From Roseateles sp. (GTDB taxonomy: Bacteria > Pseudomonadota > Gammaproteobacteria > Burkholderiales > Burkholderiaceae_C), in the NCBI GenBank assembly GCA_016790285.1, contig JAEUPJ010000020.1, positions 186,001-250,000 on the forward strand: a stretch of 64,000 bases of DNA, given 5' to 3'. Made by a program: the position numbers and the translations under genes. Under the pieces are notes generated by a model that worked only from the letters and a program-made list of their open reading frames with translations, searched no databases and was not told the DNA's origin. Positions 45,548 to 54,719 of the stretch are shown in pieces. Each line of letters begins with the position of its first letter. The stretch's first letter is position 1.

Positions 45548-46779
45548 GCGTGGCCGACGTCCGGCCGCCTCGGCTGCGGCTCGCCTTCATCTCCCCGGTC
45601 TTCCTGTTCCCGGCAGACGCCGGCGGCAAGATCCGCACGGGCAACATCCTGCGCGGGCTCAAGGAAAGCGGCCAGTTCGACATCACGCTGCTGTCCCCGG
45701 CGCATGCCGAGCAGCAGCGCCAATGGCAGGGCGAACTCGACCGCCTGTGCGACCGCTTCATCGGCTGGGCGCCGGCCGCCCCTCGGCCCCGGTGGCAGCG
45801 CGCGCCGGACCTGCTGTCCCCGCTGCCCATCAACGTCGCCAACGACCGCACACCGGCCGCGGTGGCCGCGGTGGAGCGCGTGCTGGCGGAGCAGGCCTTC
45901 GACGTCGTCGTGTTCGACTTCGTCCATGCCGCGGTGCTGCGGCCCCGGGCACTGCGTGGCGCCACGGTCTGCTTCACGCACAACGTCGAGGCCGAGATCT
46001 TCGAGCGCCATGCCAAGACGGCGTCCAGCGCGCCCTTGCGCTGGCTGTGGCGCTCGCAGGCGGCCAAGATGCGCCGCTTCGAGCGCGAGGCGCTGGCCGG
46101 CTTCACCCGCGTGGTGACGGTGTCCGAACGCGACGCGAAGATGTTCGAGAAGAACGACGGCCTCAAGACGGCGCGCGCCATCCCGACCGGCGTGGACCTG
46201 GACTTCTTTTCCTGGCAGGCCCCGGCCAGCGGCGCGCCGGTGGTGGTGTTCACGGGCTCGATGGACTGGGAGGCCAACGTCGACGGCATCCGCTTCTACA
46301 TCGAGGAGGTGTGGCCGCGCGTGCGCGCCCAGGTGCCCAACGCCCAGCTGCGCGTGGTGGGCAAGAACCCGCCGGCCTCGCTCGTGCAGCGCAACGTGCA
46401 CGGCGTGAGCTTCACCGGCTTCGTGGACGATGTGCGTGACCATGCCCGCGACGCCCAGGCCTTCGTCATCCCGCTCAGGGTGGGCGGCGGCACGCGCATC
46501 AAGGCCTTCGAGGCCATGGCCATGGGGCTGCCGGTCGTGTCCACCAGCATCGGCATCGAGGGGCTGGACGTCGACCATGGCACCCATTTCCTGCGCGCCG
46601 ACGGGGCCGAGGCGCTGGCCGACGCGACGCTCAAGCTGCTGGCGGACGACGCCCTGCGCCTGAAGCTCTCGCGCGCCGCGCGCTCGCTCGTGGAAGACCG
46701 CTTCGGCCACCGCGTGGCGGCCGACGTGTTCGGGCGCATCCTCATGGAGGCGGTCGAGGCCGCCGGGGCAGGGCAGTGA
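45544..46779 (+). CDS. Glycosyltransferase, GT4-like
   Basis: 411 residues from a GTG overlapping the upstream stop. GT-B fold with an N-terminal S-P-V-F-L-F-P-A-D-A-G-G-K-I-R-T-G-N motif similar to the TIGR03087 family, T-H-N-V-E-A-E-I-F, and C-terminal V-F-T-G-S-M-D-W-E-A-N-V-D-G with I-K-A-F-E-A-M-A-M-G-L-P-V-V. It looks like a paralogue of the transferase at 33888 (shared M-D-x-x-x-N-V-D). It adds one sugar to the repeat unit. The next gene overlaps its stop (GTGA). Confidence 0.9.
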   Translation: MSVADVRPPRLRLAFISPVFLFPADAGGKIRTGNILRGLKESGQFDITLLSPAHAEQQRQWQGELDRLCDRFIGWAPAAPRPRWQRAPDLLSPLPINVANDRTPAAVAAVERVLAEQAFDVVVFDFVHAAVLRPRALRGATVCFTHNVEAEIFERHAKTASSAPLRWLWRSQAAKMRRFEREALAGFTRVVTVSERDAKMFEKNDGLKTARAIPTGVDLDFFSWQAPASGAPVVVFTGSMDWEANVDGIRFYIEEVWPRVRAQVPNAQLRVVGKNPPASLVQRNVHGVSFTGFVDDVRDHARDAQAFVIPLRVGGGTRIKAFEAMAMGLPVVSTSIGIEGLDVDHGTHFLRADGAEALADATLKLLADDALRLKLSRAARSLVEDRFGHRVAADVFGRILMEAVEAAGAGQ

Positions 46780-47984
46780 GCCAGCTGAAGGTCCTGACCT
46801 TCTCGACGCTGTTCCCCAGCAGCGTGCGGCCCGGCCACGGCATCTTCGTGGAGACGCGGCTGCGCGAGCTGCTCAAGAGCGGCGCGGTCGCGTCGCGCGT
46901 GATCGCGCCCGTGCCGTGGTTCCCGTGGCAGAACCCTCGCTGGGGCGACTACGCCCGCTTCGCCGCCACGCCCGCCCGCGAGCAGCGCAACGGCCTGGAC
47001 GTGCTGCACCCGCGCTACCTGCTGCTGCCCAAGGTGGGCATGACCACCGCGCCGCTGACGCTCGCCCTTGGGGCCCGCGCGGCGGTGCGCCAGCTCATCG
47101 ACGAAGGCTTCGATTTCGACGTCATCGACGCCCATTACTACTACCCGGACGGCGTCGCCGCGGCCCTGCTGGCCCGCTGGTTCGGCAAGCCGCTCACCGT
47201 CACGGCGCGCGGCAGCGATGTCAACCTCATCGGCCAGCACGCCCTGCCCAGGCGCTTCATGCGGTGGGCGTCCACCGTGGCGGGCGCCTCCATCGGCGTG
47301 AGCCAGGCGCTGGTGGAGCGCATGCGCGAGCTGGGCCTGGGCAGTGCCCGCCAGCTCACGCTGCGCAACGGCGTGGACCTGGGGCGGTTCCGGGCGCCTG
47401 CCGATAGGGCCGCGCTGCGGGCGCAGCTCGGCGTGGCGGGCAGCCCGCTGCTCGTGTCGGTCGGCAACCTGCTGCCGGTGAAGGGGCATGACCTCGTCAT
47501 CGAGGCCCTAGGCCTGATGCGCCGGCAGGGGATCGACGCGCGGCTGTGCCTCATCGGCGCCGGCCCGCTGCGCGAGGAGCTGCAGGGCCTGGCGAGCCGC
47601 CTGGGCCTGGCCGGCGAGGTGCGTTTCCTGGGCTCGTTGCCGCAGGAACAGCTCGCCAGCTGGTACGGCGCGGCTGACATGCTGGTGCTGGCCTCCGAGC
47701 GCGAAGGCTGGCCCAACGTGCTGCTGGAGAGCATGGCCTGCGGCACGCCGGTCGTGGCCACGGCCGTCGGTGGGATCCCGGAGATCGTCTCGCCCCCGTC
47801 CACCGGCCGCATCGTGCGGCAGCGCTCGGCCCAGGGCCTGGCCGAAGCGTGCGTCGACCTGTGGCGCGACCTGCCGCCGCGTGAGGCCGTCTGCGGCCAT
47901 GCCCAGCATTTCGGCTGGCAGGAGACCACGCAAGGCCAGTTGAACCTGTTCCAGACCCTCTCCAAGGCCAGCAGCCATGCGTGA
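46776..47984 (+). CDS. Glycosyltransferase, GT4 family
   Basis: 402 residues from a GTG that overlaps the previous stop. GT-B fold: F-S-T-L-F-P-S-S-V-R-P-G-H-G-I-F-V near the N-terminus (glycogen-synthase-like Gly loop), D-A-H-Y-Y-Y-P-D-G, T-A-R-G-S-D-V-N-L. The donor domain shows V-G-N-L-L-P-V-K-G-H and S-E-R-E-G-W-P-N-V-L-L-E-S-M-A-C-G (EX7E). The sequence type is common in XrtA loci. The specific sugar is unknown. Overlaps the O-antigen-ligase-like gene by eight bases. Confidence 0.9.
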   Translation: MSQLKVLTFSTLFPSSVRPGHGIFVETRLRELLKSGAVASRVIAPVPWFPWQNPRWGDYARFAATPAREQRNGLDVLHPRYLLLPKVGMTTAPLTLALGARAAVRQLIDEGFDFDVIDAHYYYPDGVAAALLARWFGKPLTVTARGSDVNLIGQHALPRRFMRWASTVAGASIGVSQALVERMRELGLGSARQLTLRNGVDLGRFRAPADRAALRAQLGVAGSPLLVSVGNLLPVKGHDLVIEALGLMRRQGIDARLCLIGAGPLREELQGLASRLGLAGEVRFLGSLPQEQLASWYGAADMLVLASEREGWPNVLLESMACGTPVVATAVGGIPEIVSPPSTGRIVRQRSAQGLAEACVDLWRDLPPREAVCGHAQHFGWQETTQGQLNLFQTLSKASSHA

Positions 47985-49293
47985 CCTCGTCCTGCTCGTC
48001 ATCATCGGCTGGTGCTTCGTGCACACCTTCCGCCGGCCCTGGATCGGCATCATGTGCTGGACCTGGATCAGCATCATGAACCCGCACCAGCTGTCGTGGT
48101 CGCTGCGCGGGCAGCCTTTCGCGGCCGCCATCGGTGGCGCGACGCTGATCGGCCTGTTCATCACCTCGGACCGGCGTGACTACTCGCTCAACCGCGAGAG
48201 CATCACGCTGATGCTGCTGATGGCGTGGTTCACGATCACGTTGCCGTTCTCGATGATCTGGGACGACAGCTTCGAGCTCTACAAGCGGGTCATGAAGATC
48301 GACCTGATGGTGCTCGTGACCATGGTGCTGCTGCACTCCAAGCGGCACCTGATGATCTTCGTGTGGGTCAACGTGCTGTCCATCGGCTTCTACGGCGTCA
48401 AGGGCGGCATCTTCACGGTGCTGACCGGTGGCAGCTACAAGGTCTGGGGGCCCGAGAACACCTACGTCGAAGGCAACAACGAGATTGCCCTGGCCATCGT
48501 GATGGTCATCCCGCTGATGCGCTTCCTGCAGCTGCAGATGCAGGCCAAGTGGGCCAAGGGACTGATGACGTTCAGCATGGTCATGATGGCGGCCTCGGCG
48601 CTCGGCAGCCATTCACGCGGGGCGCTGCTGGCCATCGCCGCCATGGCCCTGGTGCTGTGGTGGCGCGGCAAGAACAAGTTCGTGGGTGCCATCGGCATCG
48701 TCGTGGTGGGGGCGGCGCTGCTGTCCATGATGCCCGCCGAGTGGTGGGACCGGATGCACACCATCAAGACCTACCAGCAGGACGAGTCGGCCATGGGCCG
48801 CATCAATGCCTGGGGCATGGCCTGGAACTTGGCGAAGTCCAACTTCTTCGGTGGCGGCTTCTTCATCTGGACGGGTTCCATCTTCGCCATCTACGGGCCC
48901 GACCCGAACGACGTCCACGCCGCGCACAGCATCTATTTCATGGTGATGGGCGAGCAGGGCTTCGTGGGCCTGTTCCTGTTCCTGCTGCTGTTCTGGTTTG
49001 CCTGGAGCTCCTCGAACCACCTGCGCGTGCAGGGGCAGCGCCAGCCTGAGACGCAGTGGCTGTCAGACCTGGGCGGCATGCTCCAGGTGGGCTTCGTGGG
49101 CTATGCCGTCGGTGGGGCCTTCCTGAGCCTGTCCTACTGGGACCTGCCCTACAACATGATGATCATGGCCGTGGTGGGCCGACGCTGGATGACGCGCAAG
49201 GAATGGCTCACGGAAAAGCCCGAGCCCATCCTCGTGCTGCCCGCCTTCATGCAGGGCTGGTTCAAGAAGAAGAAAGCGGTGCCCTTGCCATGA
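47977..49293 (+). CDS. Exosortase-A-associated O-antigen-ligase-like protein (TIGR03097-type, putative O-glycosylation ligase)
   Basis: 438 residues with ten or more hydrophobic helices. The Wzy/WaaL-like periplasmic loop includes the S-H-S-R-G-A-L-L motif (~207-214) and D-V-H-A-A-H-S-I-Y-F (~310-320), where the His is typical of the ligase/polymerase superfamily. The family is tied to XrtA and was proposed to be a polymerase or a ligase that attaches glycan to protein. Here it could polymerise the EPS repeat, since no other Wzy candidate is seen. The start overlaps the preceding gene by eight bases and the stop overlaps the next ATG. Confidence 0.9.
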   Translation: MRDLVLLVIIGWCFVHTFRRPWIGIMCWTWISIMNPHQLSWSLRGQPFAAAIGGATLIGLFITSDRRDYSLNRESITLMLLMAWFTITLPFSMIWDDSFELYKRVMKIDLMVLVTMVLLHSKRHLMIFVWVNVLSIGFYGVKGGIFTVLTGGSYKVWGPENTYVEGNNEIALAIVMVIPLMRFLQLQMQAKWAKGLMTFSMVMMAASALGSHSRGALLAIAAMALVLWWRGKNKFVGAIGIVVVGAALLSMMPAEWWDRMHTIKTYQQDESAMGRINAWGMAWNLAKSNFFGGGFFIWTGSIFAIYGPDPNDVHAAHSIYFMVMGEQGFVGLFLFLLLFWFAWSSSNHLRVQGQRQPETQWLSDLGGMLQVGFVGYAVGGAFLSLSYWDLPYNMMIMAVVGRRWMTRKEWLTEKPEPILVLPAFMQGWFKKKKAVPLP

Positions 49294-50249
49294 GGCCCTT
49301 GTTGAGCCTGATGTCACCAGCCGGCGCGCGTGCGCGCCTGAACGTGCTGATCTTTCACCGGGTGCTGCCGCAGCCCGACCCGCTCTTCCCGGGCGAAGTC
49401 GATGCGGCCGCGTTCGACACCATGCTCGGCTGGGTGAAGTCGTGGTTCAACGTGCTGCCGCTGGATGAAGCCATCGCGCGGCTGGCCGACGGCAGCCTCC
49501 CCGCGCGTGCCGCGGCGCTGAGCTTTGACGACGGCTACGCCGACAACCACGACGTCGCCCTGCCGCTGCTGCGCCGGCACGGGCTGCCCTGCAGCTTCTT
49601 CGTGGCCACCGGCTTCATCGACGGCGGCCGCATGTGGAACGACACGCTCATCGAGTCGGTCCGGCGCAGCCGGCTGCCGCGGCTTGACCTGCGCGGCTTG
49701 CGCGACGCGCATGGCGCCGACCTGGGCGAGCACACGCTGGGTGACGATGCAAGCCGGCGCACGGTGCTGCACGGCCTGATCGATCGCGTGAAGTACCTGC
49801 CGCCCGGGCCCCGGCTGGCCTGCGTGAATGCCCTGGCCGCGCGGGCCGAGGTCGTGCCGCCGGACGACCTCATGATGACCGGCGCGCAGGTGCGGGCCCT
49901 GAGGCAGGCCGGCATGCAGATCGGCGCCCACACCGTGAACCACCCCATTCTCGCCAAGCTCGACGCGCGCGAGGCCGCCGACGAGATCGGCCGCAGCCGC
50001 GACGTGCTGCAAGGCCTGCTCGGCGAGAAGGTGGGGCTGTTCGCCTATCCCAACGGCAAGCCGGGCACCGACTACCTGCCCGAGGTCCACCCGGGCATCG
50101 TGCGCGAGCTGGGCTTCGACGCCGCCGTCTCCACCCGCTGGGCTGCGGCACGCCGCGGTGAGGACGTCTTCCAGATCCCGCGCTTCACGCCGTGGGATCG
50201 CCAGCGCACCAAGTTCGGCCTGCGCCTGCTGCGCAACCTGTCCAACTGA
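49290..50249 (+). CDS. Polysaccharide deacetylase family protein (NodB fold), second in the locus
   Basis: 319 residues. L-S-F-D-D-G-Y-A-D-N (Asp80-Asp81) is the NodB motif 1, and I-G-A-H-T-V-N-H-P supplies the two metal-binding His residues. F-A-Y-P-N-G-K-P-G-T-D-Y and the C-terminal I-P-R-F-T-P-W complete the fold. It is closer to the PgaB/IcaB-like deacetylases than to the XrtA-specific one at 31934. No obvious signal peptide, so a cytoplasmic or membrane-associated intermediate is the likely target. ATG overlaps the previous stop, and the next start overlaps this stop by one base. Confidence 0.9.
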   Translation: MRPLLSLMSPAGARARLNVLIFHRVLPQPDPLFPGEVDAAAFDTMLGWVKSWFNVLPLDEAIARLADGSLPARAAALSFDDGYADNHDVALPLLRRHGLPCSFFVATGFIDGGRMWNDTLIESVRRSRLPRLDLRGLRDAHGADLGEHTLGDDASRRTVLHGLIDRVKYLPPGPRLACVNALAARAEVVPPDDLMMTGAQVRALRQAGMQIGAHTVNHPILAKLDAREAADEIGRSRDVLQGLLGEKVGLFAYPNGKPGTDYLPEVHPGIVRELGFDAAVSTRWAAARRGEDVFQIPRFTPWDRQRTKFGLRLLRNLSN

Positions 50250-51523
50250 TGCGCCGCGTCCTCTTCATCGCCTACCTCTTTCCGCCCATCCCCAACTCGG
50301 GCACGCGGCGCAGCCTGGCTTTTGCCAACCAGCTGCCGGACCTCGGCTGGGAGCCGCTGGTGCTGAGCTGGCAGCCGGACCCGCATGCCACCCTCGACCC
50401 CGAGCTGCTCACCGAGATGCGGCCGGGCACGCGGGTCGAGCGTGTGCCGCTGCAAAGCCGCGACCGGGCCGAGCGATGGCTGGGCTGGCTTCCCGGCCGC
50501 TGGCGCGAGCGCGGCGTTGACGCCCTGGCCTGGCGCCTGCGTGAACGCGCCACGGTGCCCGACATCGCCGCGAGCTGGCTGCCGCTGGCCGTGGAGCGCG
50601 CGGTGCAGTTGCACAAGGAAGTGGGCTTCGACGCCATCTACGCGAGCGGCTGGCCCTGGACGGCTTTCCTGATCGCGCGTGAGGTCTCGCGCCGCACGGG
50701 CAAGCCCTACGTCATCGACTACCGTGACCAATGGACCCCCAGCGGCGACATGGCCTGGGAGCTCGCTTCGCCGCTGCAACTGCGCGAGAACCCGGCGCTG
50801 GAGCGCCTGGCCGCGCGGGACGCCGCCGCCATCGTCACCGTGACGCGCACGCTGGTGCACAGCATCGGGCGCGACTGCGGGCGAGACGACCTGCACCTCA
50901 TCACCAACGGCTTCGAGCCGCGCGATTTCGCGGACGAGGCCGAGGCGCTGGACGACGGCCTCTTGCGCGTGTGCTACACGGGCGTCTGGCGCACGGGCTA
51001 CGGCCTGGAAGAGCTCTATGCGGCCATCCGCCTGCTGGATGAGCGCGGCTGCCCGGAACTGGACAGGCTGCGCGTGGAGACCGCCGGTTTCGAGCCCGGG
51101 CCCGCCGCGCAGGCGGGGGTGGGGCGCTGGGTGCGGGAGTACGGGCCTGTCACGCACTCGCGGGCGGTCCAGATCATGAAGCAGTCCGACCTGCTCTTCC
51201 TGCCCGTGCCGCAGGGCTACTACGCCAAGGCGTCCCTCCCGAGCAAACTGTTCGAGTACCTCGCCTGCGGGCGGCCCATCCTGGCGGTTGTCCCCGAGGA
51301 CAGCGAGGTGGAGCACGTGCTCAAGGACGTGGGCGGTGGCGTGCGGGTGGACCCCGGCAATGTCGAGATGCTCGCGCAGGCCCTGCTGTCCTGGCTGCGT
51401 GGCACGCTGCAGGTGCCGCCGGCACAGGGCATCGAACGCTACAGCCGCGCGGCCACGGCGCGCCGCCTGGCGACGGTGCTGGACGCGGTGGCCGACGGGC
51501 GCACGCTGGAGCCGCTGCGATGA
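50249..51523 (+). CDS. Glycosyltransferase, GT4-like (WcaI/WbuB-like)
   Basis: 424 residues. The N-terminus L-F-I-A-Y-L-F-P-P-I-P-N-S-G-T-R-R is the typical opening of this glycosyltransferase group. The middle has Y-A-S-G-W-P-W-T and Y-R-D-Q-W-T-P, and the C-terminal half has K-L-F-E-Y-L-A-C-G-R-P-I-L-A as the donor-binding EX7E region. Acts on the lipid-linked repeat in the cytoplasm. The ATG overlaps the deacetylase stop by one base, continuing the coupled run from 44231. Confidence 0.88.
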   Translation: MRRVLFIAYLFPPIPNSGTRRSLAFANQLPDLGWEPLVLSWQPDPHATLDPELLTEMRPGTRVERVPLQSRDRAERWLGWLPGRWRERGVDALAWRLRERATVPDIAASWLPLAVERAVQLHKEVGFDAIYASGWPWTAFLIAREVSRRTGKPYVIDYRDQWTPSGDMAWELASPLQLRENPALERLAARDAAAIVTVTRTLVHSIGRDCGRDDLHLITNGFEPRDFADEAEALDDGLLRVCYTGVWRTGYGLEELYAAIRLLDERGCPELDRLRVETAGFEPGPAAQAGVGRWVREYGPVTHSRAVQIMKQSDLLFLPVPQGYYAKASLPSKLFEYLACGRPILAVVPEDSEVEHVLKDVGGGVRVDPGNVEMLAQALLSWLRGTLQVPPAQGIERYSRAATARRLATVLDAVADGRTLEPLR

Positions 51524-51554
51524 CGCGCGCGCCCTCGATGCAGAGGCTGTGTCG

Positions 51555-53009
51555 ATGAGCGGCGTGCGCAGTGCGCTGCTGTTCTCGTTCGCGGAACGGT
51601 ATGCGCTGATCGTCATCAACCTGGCCAGCAACCTGCTGATCGCGCGGTTGCTGACGCCCGACGAGATCGGCGTCTATTCGGTGACGCTGGCCGTCATGAG
51701 CATCGCCCAGGTGCTGCGTGACTTCGGCGTGGCGAGCTACCTGATCCAGGAGAAGGACCTCACGGACGACCACGTACGCACGGCCATCGGCGTGACGCTG
51801 CTGATCGGTGTCGGGCTCGGCCTGGTCGTGTTTGCCATCGCGCCGTGGGTGGCGGGCTACTACAACGAGCCCCGCATGCGCGACCTGCTGCGGCTGGCGG
51901 CGTTCAACTTCCTGTTGTTGCCGTTCTCCACGATCTCGCTGGCGCTGCTGCGCCGTCGCATGGCATTCAAGGCGCTGGCCGTGGTGAATTTCGTCGCCAC
52001 GCTGGCCGGTGCGGTGGTGAGCGTGAGCCTGGCCTGGGCGGGGTTCGGGCCGATCGGCCTGGTCACCGGCACCCTCGTGGTCAGCGCGACAACCGGTTTC
52101 GCGGCCTGGTGGGCGCAGGGCGAGCGGCGCGTGCTGCGGCCCTCCCTGTCTCACTGGCGCAGCTTGTTCAAGTTCGGCGCGCAGAGTTCGGTCGTTGGCG
52201 TGGTGACGTCGGTGTCCATGGACATCAACGACCTGGCGGTGGGCAAGCTCATGGGCTTCACGCCGGTGGCCATGCTGAGCCGCGCCCAGGGGATCATGAA
52301 CCTCTTTCACCGCGACATCATGGGTGCCGTGCGCAATGTCGCCTACCCCGCCTACGCCAAGGCGGTGCGCGAGCAGCAGGCCATGGAGCCGCTGTACGTG
52401 GCCAGCGTGAACTACGTGTGCGTTGTGGCCTGGCCGTTCTACGGCTTCGTGAGCCTGTACGCCCTTGAGACGCTGCGCCTGCTCTTCGGCCCGCAGTGGG
52501 ACGCCGCCGCGCCGCTGGTGCCCATCTTCTGCCTGTCGGGCGCATTGGCGGCTGCCATCAGCCTCATCGGCAACCTGATGGTGGCCATGGGCCGCATGGA
52601 CCTGCTCACGCGCATGGAAGTCGTCTTCCAGCCCGCCCGCGCGGCGCTCATCGTGGCCGCGGCCGCCTACTGGCGTGAGCCCTGGGCCTGTGCCGCGGCG
52701 CTCGTGGTGGCCATCGCCGTCCAGGTGCCGCTGGTCTACAGCGTGAAAGCCCGCTTCCTGCCCAATGACTGGCACACGCTGCGCCGCCAGCTGGCCCGCA
52801 GCGGGGCCGTGGCTGTGCTGTCGCTGCTGCTGCCAGCCTTGCTCCTGTGGCTGCATCCCCGCGACGCGGGCCAGCCCCAGTCCATGCCGTGGTTCCTGCT
52901 GGCCATCGTCAGCTGCTGCGTCTCGTGGCTGCTGGCGCTGGTCTGGTGCCGTCATCCCTTGGCCCTCGATCCCGCGTTTGCGCGCCTGACGCGCTGGTGG
53001 CGTCGCTGA
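51555..53009 (+). CDS. Oligosaccharide flippase (Wzx-like, MOP superfamily)
   Basis: 484 residues with 12-14 hydrophobic helices and little else. The N-terminus A-L-L-F-S-F-A-E-R-Y and L-I-A-R-L-L-T-P-D-E-I-G-V-Y-S match the PST/Wzx family motif 'LLTPxEIGxY'. F-G-V-A-S-Y-L-I-Q-E (~50-60) is also typical. It should flip the undecaprenyl-linked repeat unit to the periplasm for polymerisation by the ligase-like protein at 47977. The ATG at 51555 follows the glycosyltransferase stop by 31 bases. It has a partial homologue at the window end (63683). Confidence 0.93.
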   Translation: MSGVRSALLFSFAERYALIVINLASNLLIARLLTPDEIGVYSVTLAVMSIAQVLRDFGVASYLIQEKDLTDDHVRTAIGVTLLIGVGLGLVVFAIAPWVAGYYNEPRMRDLLRLAAFNFLLLPFSTISLALLRRRMAFKALAVVNFVATLAGAVVSVSLAWAGFGPIGLVTGTLVVSATTGFAAWWAQGERRVLRPSLSHWRSLFKFGAQSSVVGVVTSVSMDINDLAVGKLMGFTPVAMLSRAQGIMNLFHRDIMGAVRNVAYPAYAKAVREQQAMEPLYVASVNYVCVVAWPFYGFVSLYALETLRLLFGPQWDAAAPLVPIFCLSGALAAAISLIGNLMVAMGRMDLLTRMEVVFQPARAALIVAAAAYWREPWACAAALVVAIAVQVPLVYSVKARFLPNDWHTLRRQLARSGAVAVLSLLLPALLLWLHPRDAGQPQSMPWFLLAIVSCCVSWLLALVWCRHPLALDPAFARLTRWWRR

Positions 53010-53055
53010 ACGGCCGACAATCCCGCCCAGAATCGAAAACTTTCAGGTGAATTCC

Positions 53056-54126
53056 ATGCAACAGAACCGTCCCCCCATCACCGGCCGCCTGGTGCGTTTT
53101 GCGCTGATCGGCTGCGGCCGCATCGCCCAGAACCACATGGAGGCCATCAAGAAGCATGGTGATCGTGCCGAGCTGGTGGCCGTCTGCGACATCAACCCCG
53201 AAGCCCTGGCGGCTGCCGTGGCCAAGACCGGCGCCCGCGGCTTCGCGTCGCTGACCGAGCTGCTGGCGGCCAAGGCCGAGCTGGGAGTGGACTGCGTCGT
53301 GCTGACGACCCCGAGCGGCCTGCACCCCCGTCAGGCCATCGAGGTGGCGCAGGCGGGCCTGGACGTCATGACCGAGAAGCCCATGGCCACCCGCTGGCAG
53401 GACGGCCTGGCCATGGTCAAGGCCTGCGACGACGCGGGCGTGCGCCTCTTCGTCGTGAAGCAGAACCGCCGCAACCCCACGCTGCAGCTGCTCAAGCAGG
53501 CCGTGTCGGAAGGGCGCTTCGGCCGCCTCTACAACATCGCCGTGAACGTGTTCTGGACGCGCCCGCAGTCCTACTACGACAGCGCCGAGTGGCGCGGCAC
53601 CTGGGAGTTCGATGGCGGCGCCTTCATGAACCAGGCCAGCCACTACGTGGACCTGCTGGACTGGATCTGCGGCCCCGTGGAGAGCGTCATGGCCTACACC
53701 GGCACGCTGGCCCGCAACATCGAGGTGGAAGACAGCGGGGCGGCAGCGCTGAAGTGGCGCAATGGCGCCATGGGCACCGTCAACGTCAGCATGCTGACCT
53801 ACCCCAAGAACCTGGAAGGCTCCATCACCATCCTGGGCGAGAAGGGCTCGGTGCGCGTGGGCGGCCTGGCCGTCAACGAGATCCTGCACTGGGAATTCGA
53901 GGCGCCGCACGAGATGGACGCCCTCATCAAGGACGCGAGCTACCAGACCACGTCGGTCTACGGCTTCGGCCACCCGCTGTACTACGACAACGTCATCAAG
54001 ACGCTGCGCGGCGAAGCCCAGCCCGAAACCGACGGCCGCGAAGGCCTGAAGTCGCTCGAGCTGCTGATTGCTCTCTACATGAGCGCCCGTGACGGCAAGC
54101 GCGTGAACCTGCCGCTGGCCTACTGA
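53056..54126 (+). CDS. wbpB: Gfo/Idh/MocA-family oxidoreductase, WbpB-like (UDP-GlcNAcA 3-dehydrogenase)
   Basis: 356 residues. Rossmann N-terminus [12 protein letters not shown], the family E-K-P-M-A-T motif (~107-112) with the catalytic-region Lys, and the [13 protein letters not shown] segment with the conserved His. The next two genes are clear WbpD and WbpE homologues, so oxidation at C3 of UDP-GlcNAc-uronate is the best prediction. AGGTGA lies before the ATG at 53056; an in-frame GTG at 53047 is less likely. A 46-base gap from the flippase could hold a promoter. wbpD follows two bases after the stop. Confidence 0.88.
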   Translation: MQQNRPPITGRLVRFALIGCGRIAQNHMEAIKKHGDRAELVAVCDINPEALAAAVAKTGARGFASLTELLAAKAELGVDCVVLTTPSGLHPRQAIEVAQAGLDVMTEKPMATRWQDGLAMVKACDDAGVRLFVVKQNRRNPTLQLLKQAVSEGRFGRLYNIAVNVFWTRPQSYYDSAEWRGTWEFDGGAFMNQASHYVDLLDWICGPVESVMAYTGTLARNIEVEDSGAAALKWRNGAMGTVNVSMLTYPKNLEGSITILGEKGSVRVGGLAVNEILHWEFEAPHEMDALIKDASYQTTSVYGFGHPLYYDNVIKTLRGEAQPETDGREGLKSLELLIALYMSARDGKRVNLPLAY

Positions 54127-54128
54127 GC

Positions 54129-54719
54129 ATGGCGACGACCATCCATCCCAGCGCCATCGTCGACGACGGCGCCCAGCTCGGCGACGGCTGCCGCGTCTGG
54201 CACTTCGTGCACATCAGTGCCGGCGCCCGCATCGGCGAGCGCTGCTCCTTTGGCCAGAACGTCTTCGTCGGCAACGACGTGAAGATCGGCAACAACGTCA
54301 AGATCCAGAACAACGTCTCGGTCTACGACGCAGTCACCCTGGAGGACGACGTCTTCTGCGGCCCGAGCATGGTGTTCACCAACGTCTACAACCCCCGCTC
54401 GGCCGTCACTCGCAAGGACGAATACCGCCGCACGCTGGTGCGCCAGGGCGCCACGCTCGGGGCCAACTCCACCATCGTCTGCGGCACCACGGTGGGCCGC
54501 TTCGCCTTCATCGGCGCGGGCGCCGTCATCAACCGCGACGTGCCTGACTTCGCGCTGATGGTGGGCGTGCCCGCCCGCCAGATCGGCTGGATGAGCCGCT
54601 TCGGCGAACGCCTGGAACTGCCCGTGGCCAGCGACGCACCCGTCGAGGCCACCTGCCCCCACACCGGCGACCGCTACCGCCTCGCCGGCCAGCAACTCCA
54701 ACTCATCGAGAACAGCTGA
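54129..54719 (+). CDS. wbpD: WbpD-like sugar N-acetyltransferase (left-handed beta-helix)
   Basis: 196 residues of hexapeptide repeats ([LIV]-G-x-x-x-x): [17 protein letters not shown] and [12 protein letters not shown]. The start, [15 protein letters not shown], and V-F-T-N-V-Y-N-P-R match WbpD. It acetylates the 3-amino group of UDP-GlcNAc3NA using acetyl-CoA, as a homotrimer in the cytosol. It lies between wbpB and wbpE, with the wbpE ATG directly after its stop. Confidence 0.92.
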   Translation: MATTIHPSAIVDDGAQLGDGCRVWHFVHISAGARIGERCSFGQNVFVGNDVKIGNNVKIQNNVSVYDAVTLEDDVFCGPSMVFTNVYNPRSAVTRKDEYRRTLVRQGATLGANSTIVCGTTVGRFAFIGAGAVINRDVPDFALMVGVPARQIGWMSRFGERLELPVASDAPVEATCPHTGDRYRLAGQQLQLIENS

